DNA of 64,000 nt from Andreesenia angusta (lineage in GTDB: Bacteria; Bacillota; Clostridia; Tissierellales; Gottschalkiaceae), in contig NZ_MKIE01000002.1 in NCBI RefSeq assembly GCF_001855385.1, positions 186,001 to 250,000 on the forward strand, in the 5' to 3' direction. Positions 44,017 to 51,210 of the stretch are shown piece by piece (the first letter of the stretch is position 1; each line of letters begins with the position of its first letter). The notes under the pieces are model-generated. The model made no database searches and was not told where the DNA came from. It was given only the letters and a program-made list of their open reading frames with translations. Position numbers and translations under genes: made by a program.

Positions 44017-44964
44017 CTACTTTTTAGAGTTCGGAGACTTCTCTTGTATCACATACACTGCCAGCATGCTGACAAGCGTAACCACGAAGAGTAACACCCC
44101 CTCAATCTCTATTTTCTTTCTGTTTTCTTTAACTATGGCCAATTGGACAGCCATCTCCTTGTCTAGCCTTATATATTTACTTTTATGGCTTTCTTGTATG
44201 TGGTCGTATAGGTTGAAGCCCTGGACTACCATTAGTTTTTTAGAGTCTTGTTTTTGCCCTATAGCAGTCACATCTTCAGTTCCCATTATATCTCCATATC
44301 GGTCTATATAGCTGACGGCCAAGAACTCATAATCTTTGATTTCTTCGAGAGGCAGTTCCAGAACCTTGTCTATATCCATTTTTTTGAGTCCAACATCTTT
44401 AGATCCGGCAGGTCCTTTGAATCTCCAGAATATATTCTCCTCTCCAACTTGTAGTGCCTCAATAGCTTCTTTCGCGAGGGCCTTGTTGAAGTGCATCGAT
44501 ATCTCTTCGTCATAGGTCCTAGTGATGCCGTAGACGGCGCAGTCTTGAGACTTGTCGGACACTATGCCATTGGTGGAGGATACGAACATATCATTGGCAT
44601 CGTTTTCGATATAGAAAAACCTGTTATCTTCATTGTGAATTATATCGTCTATAGTGGTTACGAGGATGCTGTCCTCAGTTGGGTAGCTATAGTCTTTAGA
44701 GAATTCAGAAAGATTATCTCCATACCCTGATAGCAGTCCCGATCTGATTTCTTTCGACACTCTATCCGTCTTGGTAGTCGCTTCTCTTAATAGTGACTCG
44801 TATATAGCCTTGTTCATTTCCACTCTAGCCGTTTCCGCTGCTCTCTCTATGTTATTCTCTTGCTCGAACGTGTGCTGTCTGTTCTTGTAAGAGAGATATG
44901 ATATCGCCGTAAGTAGCGATATCACAACTATTACTATAGTTGCGAACTGCTTTGGTTTATTCAT
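44017..44964 (-). CDS. Prophage membrane protein with large extracytoplasmic domain, unknown
   Basis: 315 aa. One N-terminal membrane helix (about 8-26), an extracytoplasmic domain of about 255 residues starting with a helical stretch, and one C-terminal membrane helix (about 290-308) with a short Lys-rich tail. The layout recalls the sensor half of a chemoreceptor or Cache-type sensor without any cytoplasmic signalling part. I cannot name the family. It lies in the late operon between tail and lysis genes, so it may be a lysogenic-conversion (moron-like) or lysis-control gene. Confidence 0.6.
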   Translation of the reverse strand: MNKPKQFATIVIVVISLLTAISYLSYKNRQHTFEQENNIERAAETARVEMNKAIYESLLREATTKTDRVSKEIRSGLLSGYGDNLSEFSKDYSYPTEDSILVTTIDDIIHNEDNRFFYIENDANDMFVSSTNGIVSDKSQDCAVYGITRTYDEEISMHFNKALAKEAIEALQVGEENIFWRFKGPAGSKDVGLKKMDIDKVLELPLEEIKDYEFLAVSYIDRYGDIMGTEDVTAIGQKQDSKKLMVVQGFNLYDHIQESHKSKYIRLDKEMAVQLAIVKENRKKIEIEGVLLFVVTLVSMLAVYVIQEKSPNSKK

Positions 44965-45160
44965 CTTGACCCTCCCTCGTATGAGAGCAAGCGACGCATT
45001 CGTTCTCGTCGGATCGCCCGCTTAGCTCAGATATTAAATTTTCTTTTTCTAAATTTTCTTCCAATAGCCTTCTTATTATCTTGTCTTGCTTTTGTATAAC
45101 CATTTCCTTGTCGTCTATTATGTCCAGCAGTTCCAAGTAGATGTTTGTATTAAGCGACAT
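44957..45160 (-). CDS. Small prophage coiled-coil protein
   Basis: 67 aa, charged and helical (MVIQKQDKIIRRLLEENLEKE), ending with two Cys in ECVACSH. Start at ATG 45160; the in-frame GTG 45169 is an alternative. Overlaps the XkdX-like gene by 11 bp and the next gene by 8 bp. No family recognised. Confidence 0.6.
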   Translation of the reverse strand: MSLNTNIYLELLDIIDDKEMVIQKQDKIIRRLLEENLEKENLISELSGRSDENECVACSHTREGQDE

Positions 45161-45290
45161 ATTTTTCACCAGTTATTTGCTCGAACTCTTCTATGCTTAT
45201 ATATCCTGCCTTGACAAACATTTTCACGTTCTCTACAGTGTACAGCCCCATATCATAGTACCTCTTTGCAATTCCGAACCAGACGTTCAT
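45150..45290 (-). CDS. XkdX family protein
   Basis: 46-aa protein MNVWFGIAKRYYDMGLYTVE... with the XkdX pattern: Trp near the start, Y-Y-x-x-G-L-Y, and a KAGYISIEEFEQITG end. XkdX genes sit just after the tail fibre genes of PBSX-type phages; the function is unknown. GGGAGGGG lies just before the ATG. Confidence 0.8.
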   Translation of the reverse strand: MNVWFGIAKRYYDMGLYTVENVKMFVKAGYISIEEFEQITGEKYVA

Positions 45291-45291
45291 T

Positions 45292-45477
45292 CTATGCCCC
45301 TCCCTTCAGTGTCATTATTTCTAAGGCTAGTGTAGCTACTTGCGTTTCAAGTTCTGCGACCCTTAGCTCTTTGTCTATTAGTTGCATTGTTAGCGAAGCT
45401 TTTTCTTCGTCGTCCACTCTTTTTTCTTCGAGTTTTTTTAAAACATCATTGTTTTTGTATTTTGCCACGCCTCGCAC
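45292..45477 (-). CDS. Small coiled-coil protein after the DGR target
   Basis: 61-aa charged helical protein (LKKLEEKRVDDEEKASLTMQ) followed by a hydrophobic heptad stretch, so a coiled coil is likely. It sits at the XkdW position, between target gene and xkdX. It could be a chaperone or spacer for the fibre; not recognised as a named family. Confidence 0.6.
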   Translation of the reverse strand: MRGVAKYKNNDVLKKLEEKRVDDEEKASLTMQLIDKELRVAELETQVATLALEIMTLKGGA

Positions 45478-45481
45478 CTCC

Positions 45482-46813
45482 TTAATTTACTGTATATGCA
45501 ATTTTGTCTATTTTGGCATCCTTGCCCTCAATCTCTATATCTGCAACCGTGGAATTCGGAGTATTTGCTTTGTATACCAGCTTTTCATGGTCTATACTCT
45601 GTAAATCCATAGCCACACCACCTTGTTTCGCGTTAATTTCAATTTTCTGCAACTCTTCCCCGGCAGATATGGTTATAGGCTTATCGAGTGTTATGGCATA
45701 CCTCAGTACGTCGAGGGTATAGCTAATCTCGTTAGACCAGTTTTCGGCTGTGACGTCGGACCATAGCTTGACTTTTGCCTTGTAGTTTCCGGCCGCACTA
45801 GGAATCAATTTTTCGCTTTTTGCCCCAATTCCCTCTTGGATTGCTCCCGTCTTTATAAGAGAGCCTAGATTGTCGTATATGTGGAGTTGTGACTTTACCG
45901 CTGCATGCGTTCCTATCGTGCCTACTGTCCAAGTGAAATTAAGCTTATCCGTAGTTGCAAGGTTTGTAGATATTACATTAGTAAATACTACCGTATATGC
46001 CCCGTCTGCATCTGGCGTGTCAGATACCAAGATATCAGATTTCAAATTACAAAGCGGGCGCAACCCATAGTGGCCATTGCACGCAAAGTAGCTGTCCAAG
46101 GCCCCGGAAGTGCTGACATTGCGAACATTGCTGGAGTAAGCTGAGCTGGGCGAACGTAGCCACCAGTGCCAAGCAGCTCCAGTAGCAGGCTTACTTGTAC
46201 TTAATGTATTTGCTACAGCTTGATTCGTTGCAGTTGCAATCCTGCTGGCATCATTTGAGAAAATAGGCAGTAGGGTTCCTTCAGCTCCTCCAGTTTCATT
46301 CGCAAGACCTACCTCCGTTACAGATGCAAGGAATACTTTGTCTACTACAGTTTCTGTGCTCCCTCCATCAGTCACTGTGTTTTTTGCAACTGTCAAAGTG
46401 GTGTCCATCATGACTCCGAGTTCGTCCGCAGAGAAACTACTCAGGAAGCCGTTTATATCGTCATATCCTGTAGCCTCACTCATTCCTGTATCATTCGGCG
46501 TTGCATCAGTAGCATGTGCGGCTGCATACCACGGCTTTCCAGCCTTGTTAAGCCACTGTCTCAGATTCGAATGTGAGTATCTATTGTTTCCGTAGCTTTT
46601 TCTATCCGCATTAGCGTTGCTAGGCTCTTTAGCGTCAAATCCTCTTAGATCTATTATTTTGTCTGTTATGAGAGTGACCGAGTTTGCCGGGTACCCTACG
46701 TGATTCTTGTCTGCAATCTTCCAGATTATATCCTCTATTGCGCTCGACTCTATGGAGTATCGCCCAAATTTTACTTTACTGCCCGTAGGCAGTGCGCTTA
46801 TTAGTTGTGGCAT
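45482..46813 (-). CDS. DGR target: DUF6273 (C-type-lectin-like) variable protein
   Basis: 443 aa. Residues about 1-262 form a DUF6273 domain: an LRQWLN stretch near 85, the WHWWLRSP motif near 214-221 and the closing GLRPLCNL. This is the C-type-lectin-like scaffold used by many diversified proteins. The variable repeat covers Arg220-Cys255. Against the template, residues 223, 226, 228, 234, 240-243, 245 and 248 are changed. About 190 further residues follow, with a fibronectin-III-like stretch (about 270-365) and a beta-rich C-terminal domain. No signal peptide. It is probably a phage tail receptor-binding protein. Its ATG lies 2 bp after the RT stop with AAGGAGG inside the RT gene. Confidence 0.93.
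   Translation of the reverse strand: MPQLISALPTGSKVKFGRYSIESSAIEDIIWKIADKNHVGYPANSVTLITDKIIDLRGFDAKEPSNANADRKSYGNNRYSHSNLRQWLNKAGKPWYAAAHATDATPNDTGMSEATGYDDINGFLSSFSADELGVMMDTTLTVAKNTVTDGGSTETVVDKVFLASVTEVGLANETGGAEGTLLPIFSNDASRIATATNQAVANTLSTSKPATGAAWHWWLRSPSSAYSSNVRNVSTSGALDSYFACNGHYGLRPLCNLKSDILVSDTPDADGAYTVVFTNVISTNLATTDKLNFTWTVGTIGTHAAVKSQLHIYDNLGSLIKTGAIQEGIGAKSEKLIPSAAGNYKAKVKLWSDVTAENWSNEISYTLDVLRYAITLDKPITISAGEELQKIEINAKQGGVAMDLQSIDHEKLVYKANTPNSTVADIEIEGKDAKIDKIAYTVN
46050..46154 (-). repeat. DGR variable repeat (VR)
   Basis: 105 bp aligned without gaps to the template repeat at 48045-48149. There are 94 identities and 11 substitutions. Read on the minus (coding) strand, all 11 are at template adenines: six A to G, four A to T, one A to C. 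The GC-rich 3' end (TATGGGTTGCGCCCGCTTTG) is identical in both and is the likely IMH (initiation of mutagenic homing) element. Confidence 0.97.
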
Positions 46814-46815
46814 AT

Positions 46816-47838
46816 TTAATCCTCCTTAAATATTTCTTTATACTTTTTATCCATATCTATTCTGAGCTTATAGCAATTTCCGTGACTAGCGTGGCCGGTC
46901 CAGCTACTATAGCTCCTGTCTATCTGGTCTTTCGTAATTCTTCCGCTTTTGTATTTCTTCTTAAAGGTCTTCATCTTCCGATTCATGGCTTGCTTGCTAC
47001 TGCGCCTTATCTTCCTTATGACTTTTCCACTATCGGTTAGATACGTGTGAAATCCCAGGAAGTCTAGGCCGTTTTTTACAGGAAATATTTGAGTTTTTTT
47101 ATTAGTATCTAGTTTGAGTTCGCTTTTTAAATACCTCTTCATCTCTAGAAGAATTCGGTTTGCCTCTTCTTTTGAGTCGACTATAGCCATCCAGTCGTCC
47201 ATATATCTTATATAGTGTTTTACCTTTAATTTTTCTTTTACAAAGTGGTCGAATGAACTCATGTAGAAATTCGCATACCATTGACTGGATTGAAAGCCGA
47301 GATTTATCCCCACCCCTTGCTCGTTGTCTATGGTTTGGTCCAGTATCCATTCTATCTTGTGCTTGGATAGTAGCGGATACATCCTGTTTTTTAGTTCTTT
47401 GTGGTCTATGGATTTAAAATACTTCGCTATGTCCCCTTTTATGAAGTATCCGCTCGTACCATTCTTCCTATAGTGCTTCCTTAGCATTTCTTCTAGCCTA
47501 TCCAGGCCCTTGTGAGTTCCCTTCCCCTTTCTACAGGCGTATGTGTCGTATATTAGTCTATGGTCTAGTTCTGGCTCTAGTATGTGCTTACATAGGCACT
47601 GCTGGACTACTCTATCTCGAAACAGAGGCGCTCTTATAAGTCTCTTTTTAGGTTCGTGGACGGTAAATTCTATGCACTTCCCCATCCTATAGGTTCTGTC
47701 GCTTATTCTATCCGCCAAGAACTTAGTAGCTTCCAGGGCATGGAGCTCGTATCGTATTACGCAACTCTTGGCTCTTTTGCCTCTCCTTGTCATTCTGTAT
47801 GCTTCGTATAAATTTTCGAAGCTGAAGATTTCTTTCAT
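46816..47838 (-). CDS. DGR reverse transcriptase
   Basis: 340-aa RT that makes the mutagenised cDNA copy of the template RNA. Fingers/palm motifs: KRLIRAPLFRDRVVQQ (about 65-80), first catalytic Asp136 in FIKGDIAKYF, the DGR-specific LGFQSSQ motif (180-186), catalytic YMDD (212-215) and FLGF after it. The GxxxSQ motif and the absence of maturase or endonuclease domains separate it from group II intron RTs. Start ATG 47838 has AGGAGG upstream; the frame is open further up through the terminator and TR, which is not credible coding. It is coupled to the target gene downstream. Confidence 0.96.
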   Translation of the reverse strand: MKEIFSFENLYEAYRMTRRGKRAKSCVIRYELHALEATKFLADRISDRTYRMGKCIEFTVHEPKKRLIRAPLFRDRVVQQCLCKHILEPELDHRLIYDTYACRKGKGTHKGLDRLEEMLRKHYRKNGTSGYFIKGDIAKYFKSIDHKELKNRMYPLLSKHKIEWILDQTIDNEQGVGINLGFQSSQWYANFYMSSFDHFVKEKLKVKHYIRYMDDWMAIVDSKEEANRILLEMKRYLKSELKLDTNKKTQIFPVKNGLDFLGFHTYLTDSGKVIRKIRRSSKQAMNRKMKTFKKKYKSGRITKDQIDRSYSSWTGHASHGNCYKLRIDMDKKYKEIFKED

Positions 47839-47850
47839 CTTTCCTCCTGC

Positions 47851-47882
47851 TCCAAATAAAAAAGTGTCCAAATTGGACACTT
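47851..47882 (-). terminator. Terminator-like hairpin between TR and RT
   Basis: AAGTGTCC-AATTT-GGACACTT (10-bp arms about one central base; 47862-47882), followed on the minus strand by TTTTTTATTT. It is 13 bp before the RT ribosome site. It would end a short avd-TR transcript and limit RT expression, and would set the 3' end of the template RNA. A near-identical palindrome is at 53551-53573. Confidence 0.85.
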
Positions 47883-48149
47883 CCCTAAAATTGCTTTGTG
47901 GTTTTGCTTGGCGTTTGATAGCTCCGAGGTCTTTCGAACCCTTCGCATCACCCAGCTTGTATTTACCTTTCCAGGAGGGATGCTTTCTCCTTTGTCGATG
48001 ATCCGCTGCTTTCAGAGTAGTTCTTAATCGGTCTGGGAAATCATCAAAGCGGGCGCAACCCATAGTTGCCATTGTACGCATTGTTGTTGTTCAAGGCCCC
48101 GGAAGTGTTGACATTGCGAACATTGTTGGAGTTAGCTGAGTTGGGCGAA
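47862..48149 (-). ncRNA. DGR template RNA (TR plus spacer)
   Basis: The TR (48045-48149) followed by a spacer of about 160 nt ending at the hairpin. In the Bordetella phage DGR the RNA downstream of TR is needed for priming of cDNA synthesis. This spacer, closed by a terminator, is the matching element by position. Boundaries are inferred; the 5' end is probably inside or upstream of avd. Confidence 0.6.
48045..48149 (-). repeat. DGR template repeat (TR)
   Basis: 105-bp invariant template for the VR. Read in the VR frame it has 12 Asn codons (AAC/AAT) among 35 codons, the usual design in which A mutation at the first two codon positions gives a wide residue choice without stops. It holds 28 coding-strand adenines, of which 11 are changed in the VR. 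It lies in the non-coding gap between avd and RT. Confidence 0.97.
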
Positions 48150-48169
48150 ACAGAAAGCACCCCATATTA

Positions 48170-48520
48170 TTATTTAGATTTTTTAAGCCAAGCAGCAGTT
48201 AAGTGCTGGACGTCTAGTATCTTCCCAGTCCACACCTCGCACTGCTTGGAGTTTATATATTTCTGCTGAAAGCTTAACTCAACTAGAAACAATAGTGCCT
48301 TTAGCTCCGATATAGTTTCTATTTGTAGTTCAGGCCTTTCTGGTATAGGTATCTCATTTACCTTTAGTAGTCTCTGGTATATGTCCAGGACTAGATTCTG
48401 CATTCTGTTTACGAATGTGAATCTAGTCTTTTTCGGGAACCTATTAGAGCTGTCTGTCATGCAAAACGTATAATCTATAAGCTCCTTAGATTTCTTAAAT
48501 ATAGTCATTTCCTTCGTCAT
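48170..48520 (-). CDS. avd: Avd-like DGR accessory protein
   Basis: 116-aa helical protein of the Avd four-helix-bundle family (IDYTFCMTDSSNRFPKKTRF, FVNRMQNLVLDIYQRLLKVN), basic overall. Avd forms a pentameric barrel that binds the RT and template RNA and is required for mutagenic homing in the Bordetella phage system. Its ATG overlaps the tail-fibre stop region, and the TR begins 20 bp after its stop. Confidence 0.9.
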   Translation of the reverse strand: MTKEMTIFKKSKELIDYTFCMTDSSNRFPKKTRFTFVNRMQNLVLDIYQRLLKVNEIPIPERPELQIETISELKALLFLVELSFQQKYINSKQCEVWTGKILDVQHLTAAWLKKSK

Positions 48521-48521
48521 T

Positions 48522-49505
48522 TTACACAGCTACCTCTATCGCAGTTATAGTATAGATTTCTCCATCCTTATACAGCTTGTCTCCTATCTCCAAGCTACTA
48601 GGTACCGCCGGGGCCGTGATAGAAGGGCTTGCATTTGTATCCACTTCAGGAATTACTTTATTCCTATCCTTGTCGTATATCGCAAGCTCTATGCTGTTGA
48701 AAGCTTCGTATGTCTGGGGCTTGAATTTCAATATTTGCAGCCCTAAGAACGTTACGTCCATGTTAGATACAGTCGCCGTAGAAGTAACTGCGTCTATCCC
48801 TGTTGTATCTGTGAAGAGGTCATAGTATCCTACCCCTGTTTTGTTTAGAAATTGTATCACTTGAGCCTCTGATAGCTTCATTTTAACGTCTAGTATGTCT
48901 CTATTTGATATCTCCCCAGCTCTTTCTAGCTTTTGCATCCCCGCTTGGACCTCTCCTAGCTTGATATTTACAGTATCCTCTAGGCTTGTTGTTATAGTCG
49001 TTACATCGTTACTTATTCTGGTCTCGAAGTCTGTAAAATCCTGTTTTGTGGCATAGACTAGGGAGTCATTTATAGTCGCAGTTACACTAGTAGCGTTCCC
49101 CACTACAGTTATGAGCTCTATTTCATTTTCTACAATCACTCCCGCCGTTCCAGCAGGTATGAAGTCAGGATAGTCTCCAGCATTTGATACGGCGTATAGT
49201 ATCTCAGTGGTTCCATCCATAGCATATATTCCGACCTCTCTCCAATAAAAGCCCTCTATCAGCTCTTGATTGGTGTAGGCCACTGTTATTCTGGATGTCC
49301 CGTCGCCAGGTACAGAGTGCTTCAACATTCCGGCATCCATTTCCCAGGCGAGTAAATCAGTCAATGCAGACACTTCTGTTCCTATAGGAAGTTGTCCACT
49401 TCCAAGCCCTACTCTAGTGAATGTTAACGGGGTGCCGGATTGAGCTTTTGATTGTAGCTCTCTTCCTTTGTCGGTTAGCACCAGTCCATTTGTGTAATTA
49501 GCCAT
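48522..49505 (-). CDS. Phage tail-collar fibre protein
   Basis: 327 aa. N-terminal tail-collar fibre domain (DUF3751 type) with NGLVLTDKGRELQSKAQSG and TRVGLGSGQLP. A helical stalk follows at about 150-225, with a beta-rich tail that includes SIELAIYDKDRNKVIPEV. Likely attaches to the baseplate and carries or positions the receptor-binding proteins; the DGR follows it immediately. Confidence 0.88.
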   Translation of the reverse strand: MANYTNGLVLTDKGRELQSKAQSGTPLTFTRVGLGSGQLPIGTEVSALTDLLAWEMDAGMLKHSVPGDGTSRITVAYTNQELIEGFYWREVGIYAMDGTTEILYAVSNAGDYPDFIPAGTAGVIVENEIELITVVGNATSVTATINDSLVYATKQDFTDFETRISNDVTTITTSLEDTVNIKLGEVQAGMQKLERAGEISNRDILDVKMKLSEAQVIQFLNKTGVGYYDLFTDTTGIDAVTSTATVSNMDVTFLGLQILKFKPQTYEAFNSIELAIYDKDRNKVIPEVDTNASPSITAPAVPSSLEIGDKLYKDGEIYTITAIEVAV

Positions 49506-49517
49506 AGTTCGCCTCCG

Positions 49518-50120
49518 TTATTTTGATTGAATTAGTATAGTCTTGCTAGACTTTCTTATGGGTAGCCCCAAATAACAGCCTCTAGCAATAGTTGTTATAC
49601 CGTTATTCGGATGTATTTTCATTTCCGCCTTAGTTCTGATCGCGACCGCGCCATATAGGTGCATTCGCTTTGAAAAAAGCATCTTGAGTTTGAACCCTAA
49701 GTGTGCGGGCTTTATTTCTTCTACCGACTTGCATATATCCTCCATGTTCAAGCTTATTGAGTCTTCGTTCTTCCCCTGTATCCTTATGGCTCCATCAAAA
49801 GTCATTGTAACTTCACTTCTCGTATATGCCTCTACAGTCGCTTTTATCAGCGCGGCGCTTATCTTTCCGACGCCTCTCATTTTTGCCTTTATTATTGCCC
49901 TGCGCTCCTCTAGTGTCTTCCGTGGTCGTACCGGCAATGCTAATTCCTTTTCATAGAGTTCTAGTGCCCACGTTGCAGTGTCTATTGCGAACTGTTTTTT
50001 TATATTCTCAAATTCACTCTCAAGAATTGCGAACTCTTCTCCAGTAGCGCCGAAAAGTTCTTTCATTATTTCTGAATTTCTTTCGTACTTGGGTAGATGT
50101 GACAGTAGTCTATTCTGCAA
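49518..50120 (-). CDS. Tail protein of the DUF2313/YmfQ (XkdU-like) family
   Basis: 200 aa beginning LLSHLPKYERNSEIMKELF, with the family core ALPVRPRKTLEERRAIIKAKMRGVG and AEAYTRSEV-like strands (VEAYTRSEVTMTF). Baseplate wedge component (gpI-like). Overlaps the baseplate J gene by 11 bp. The last 60 residues form an extra basic tail. Confidence 0.85.
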   Translation of the reverse strand: MQNRLLSHLPKYERNSEIMKELFGATGEEFAILESEFENIKKQFAIDTATWALELYEKELALPVRPRKTLEERRAIIKAKMRGVGKISAALIKATVEAYTRSEVTMTFDGAIRIQGKNEDSISLNMEDICKSVEEIKPAHLGFKLKMLFSKRMHLYGAVAIRTKAEMKIHPNNGITTIARGCYLGLPIRKSSKTILIQSK

Positions 50121-51210
50121 TCGTAACGCCTCCTAGCACCGCTACCTCTTCGTTTCCTATAGCTATGTTTTCAGTCCCTGAGTTGATTTTAAGCCCTCTG
50201 TAATCAAGAACACCTTGTACATTTAGTATTGCAGCTCCGATTTGAGCATATGAAGCTATATTGCTCTTGAATGCTATGCTCTTCAAGTAATCAGATATGT
50301 TCCGCTCGATGTCGTCTTTTATGGACTCTATGGTTCGAACTCCATCTTTAGTTACCGTTACGTCTATGTCTATTTGCTTAGGAGCTGCACTTATCACTGT
50401 GCAGAATGCGCCGACCGGTGCCTCTCCCTCTCCTTGCCCCCAGGTGCTCCACGTATCACTTAGTGGGTCATGTTCGCCTTTCGGGTCTATATAGTCTTGA
50501 ACTTGCTTTATTAGATCCGCTCCTGCTGGATGTTTCAGGCTGTCTATTATTATCACTTTCACAGTGTTATTCCCGGCCCACAGAGATACAACTTTCGCAT
50601 CTCCTACTCCTACGAATTCCTTTGCCCAGTTCATGTAATGATATTTATTTCCACTAGTAGCTGGGGTTCTTCTTCTTTCGTAGTGCCTTTCTAAGAGTTC
50701 TTTGTCTGGTTCCGCATCGTAGCCGTTCGTTACAGGCTCTAAGTTTATAACTCCAGCCAGTCCATTAACCGTGATAGGAAAGTATCTTATGGATCCCACC
50801 GGAATGTTTCCTTCACTTCCCAACACTTCACATTCAACTTTGACTTTAGCGACCCCTAGATCATTTAGAATGACTTCTTCTGTGGATTTGAAGGTCACGA
50901 TATCGCTACTTACGGCCGTTCCTATAGGCACTGTCGTTCCCGGCTGACCACTTATATCTACGATTGTGCTCGCATGTGTCGCTGGCTTTCTGATCGTTCC
51001 GGTCTCTTGATAGACTCGCTTCTCCAGGTCTACACCTGACAAATTCTCTATGTCAAAGCCTTTTTTTAACTCCTCTATGTCTAGGCCTTTTTTTTCGAAT
51101 TCTATAGCTGTCACCTTTGTGGAGTCATAGAAAAACGATCCTTTGCTCTTGTCGTATTCGTCGCTTATCCCCTCTAGCATTCTTTTTTGAATGGTGTCTC
51201 TGTCCTCCAT
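50110..51210 (-). CDS. Baseplate J protein (XkdT-like)
   Basis: 366 aa. The family pattern runs from YDKSKGSFFYDSTKVTAIEF through the central GTVVPIGTAV-type strand (TTVPIGTAVSSDIVTF) and GSEGNIPVGSI to the late TVTKDGVRTIESIKDDIE. A structural wedge protein of contractile tails. AGGAGGTGAAAGT precedes its ATG. Confidence 0.93.
   Translation of the reverse strand: MEDRDTIQKRMLEGISDEYDKSKGSFFYDSTKVTAIEFEKKGLDIEELKKGFDIENLSGVDLEKRVYQETGTIRKPATHASTIVDISGQPGTTVPIGTAVSSDIVTFKSTEEVILNDLGVAKVKVECEVLGSEGNIPVGSIRYFPITVNGLAGVINLEPVTNGYDAEPDKELLERHYERRRTPATSGNKYHYMNWAKEFVGVGDAKVVSLWAGNNTVKVIIIDSLKHPAGADLIKQVQDYIDPKGEHDPLSDTWSTWGQGEGEAPVGAFCTVISAAPKQIDIDVTVTKDGVRTIESIKDDIERNISDYLKSIAFKSNIASYAQIGAAILNVQGVLDYRGLKINSGTENIAIGNEEVAVLGGVTIAE

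Noticed and set aside
46010-46025. Small hairpin (ATCTG/CAGAT, 6-nt loop) about 25 bp past the VR as the DGR retrohoming hairpin.
   Set aside because: The 5-bp stem is too weak and too far from the VR end. No strong cruciform follows the IMH region, so I do not call one.
46816-47838. RT as a group II intron maturase or retron.
   Set aside because: There is no maturase/endonuclease domain and no intron structure. The LGFQSSQ motif, the Avd partner and the TR/VR pair define a DGR.
47839-48081. N-terminal extension of the RT frame through the spacer and part of the TR (start at 48081).
   Set aside because: It would translate the terminator hairpin and part of the TR, and it lacks a ribosome site. 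ATG 47838 has AGGAGG in place and gives a normal-length DGR RT.
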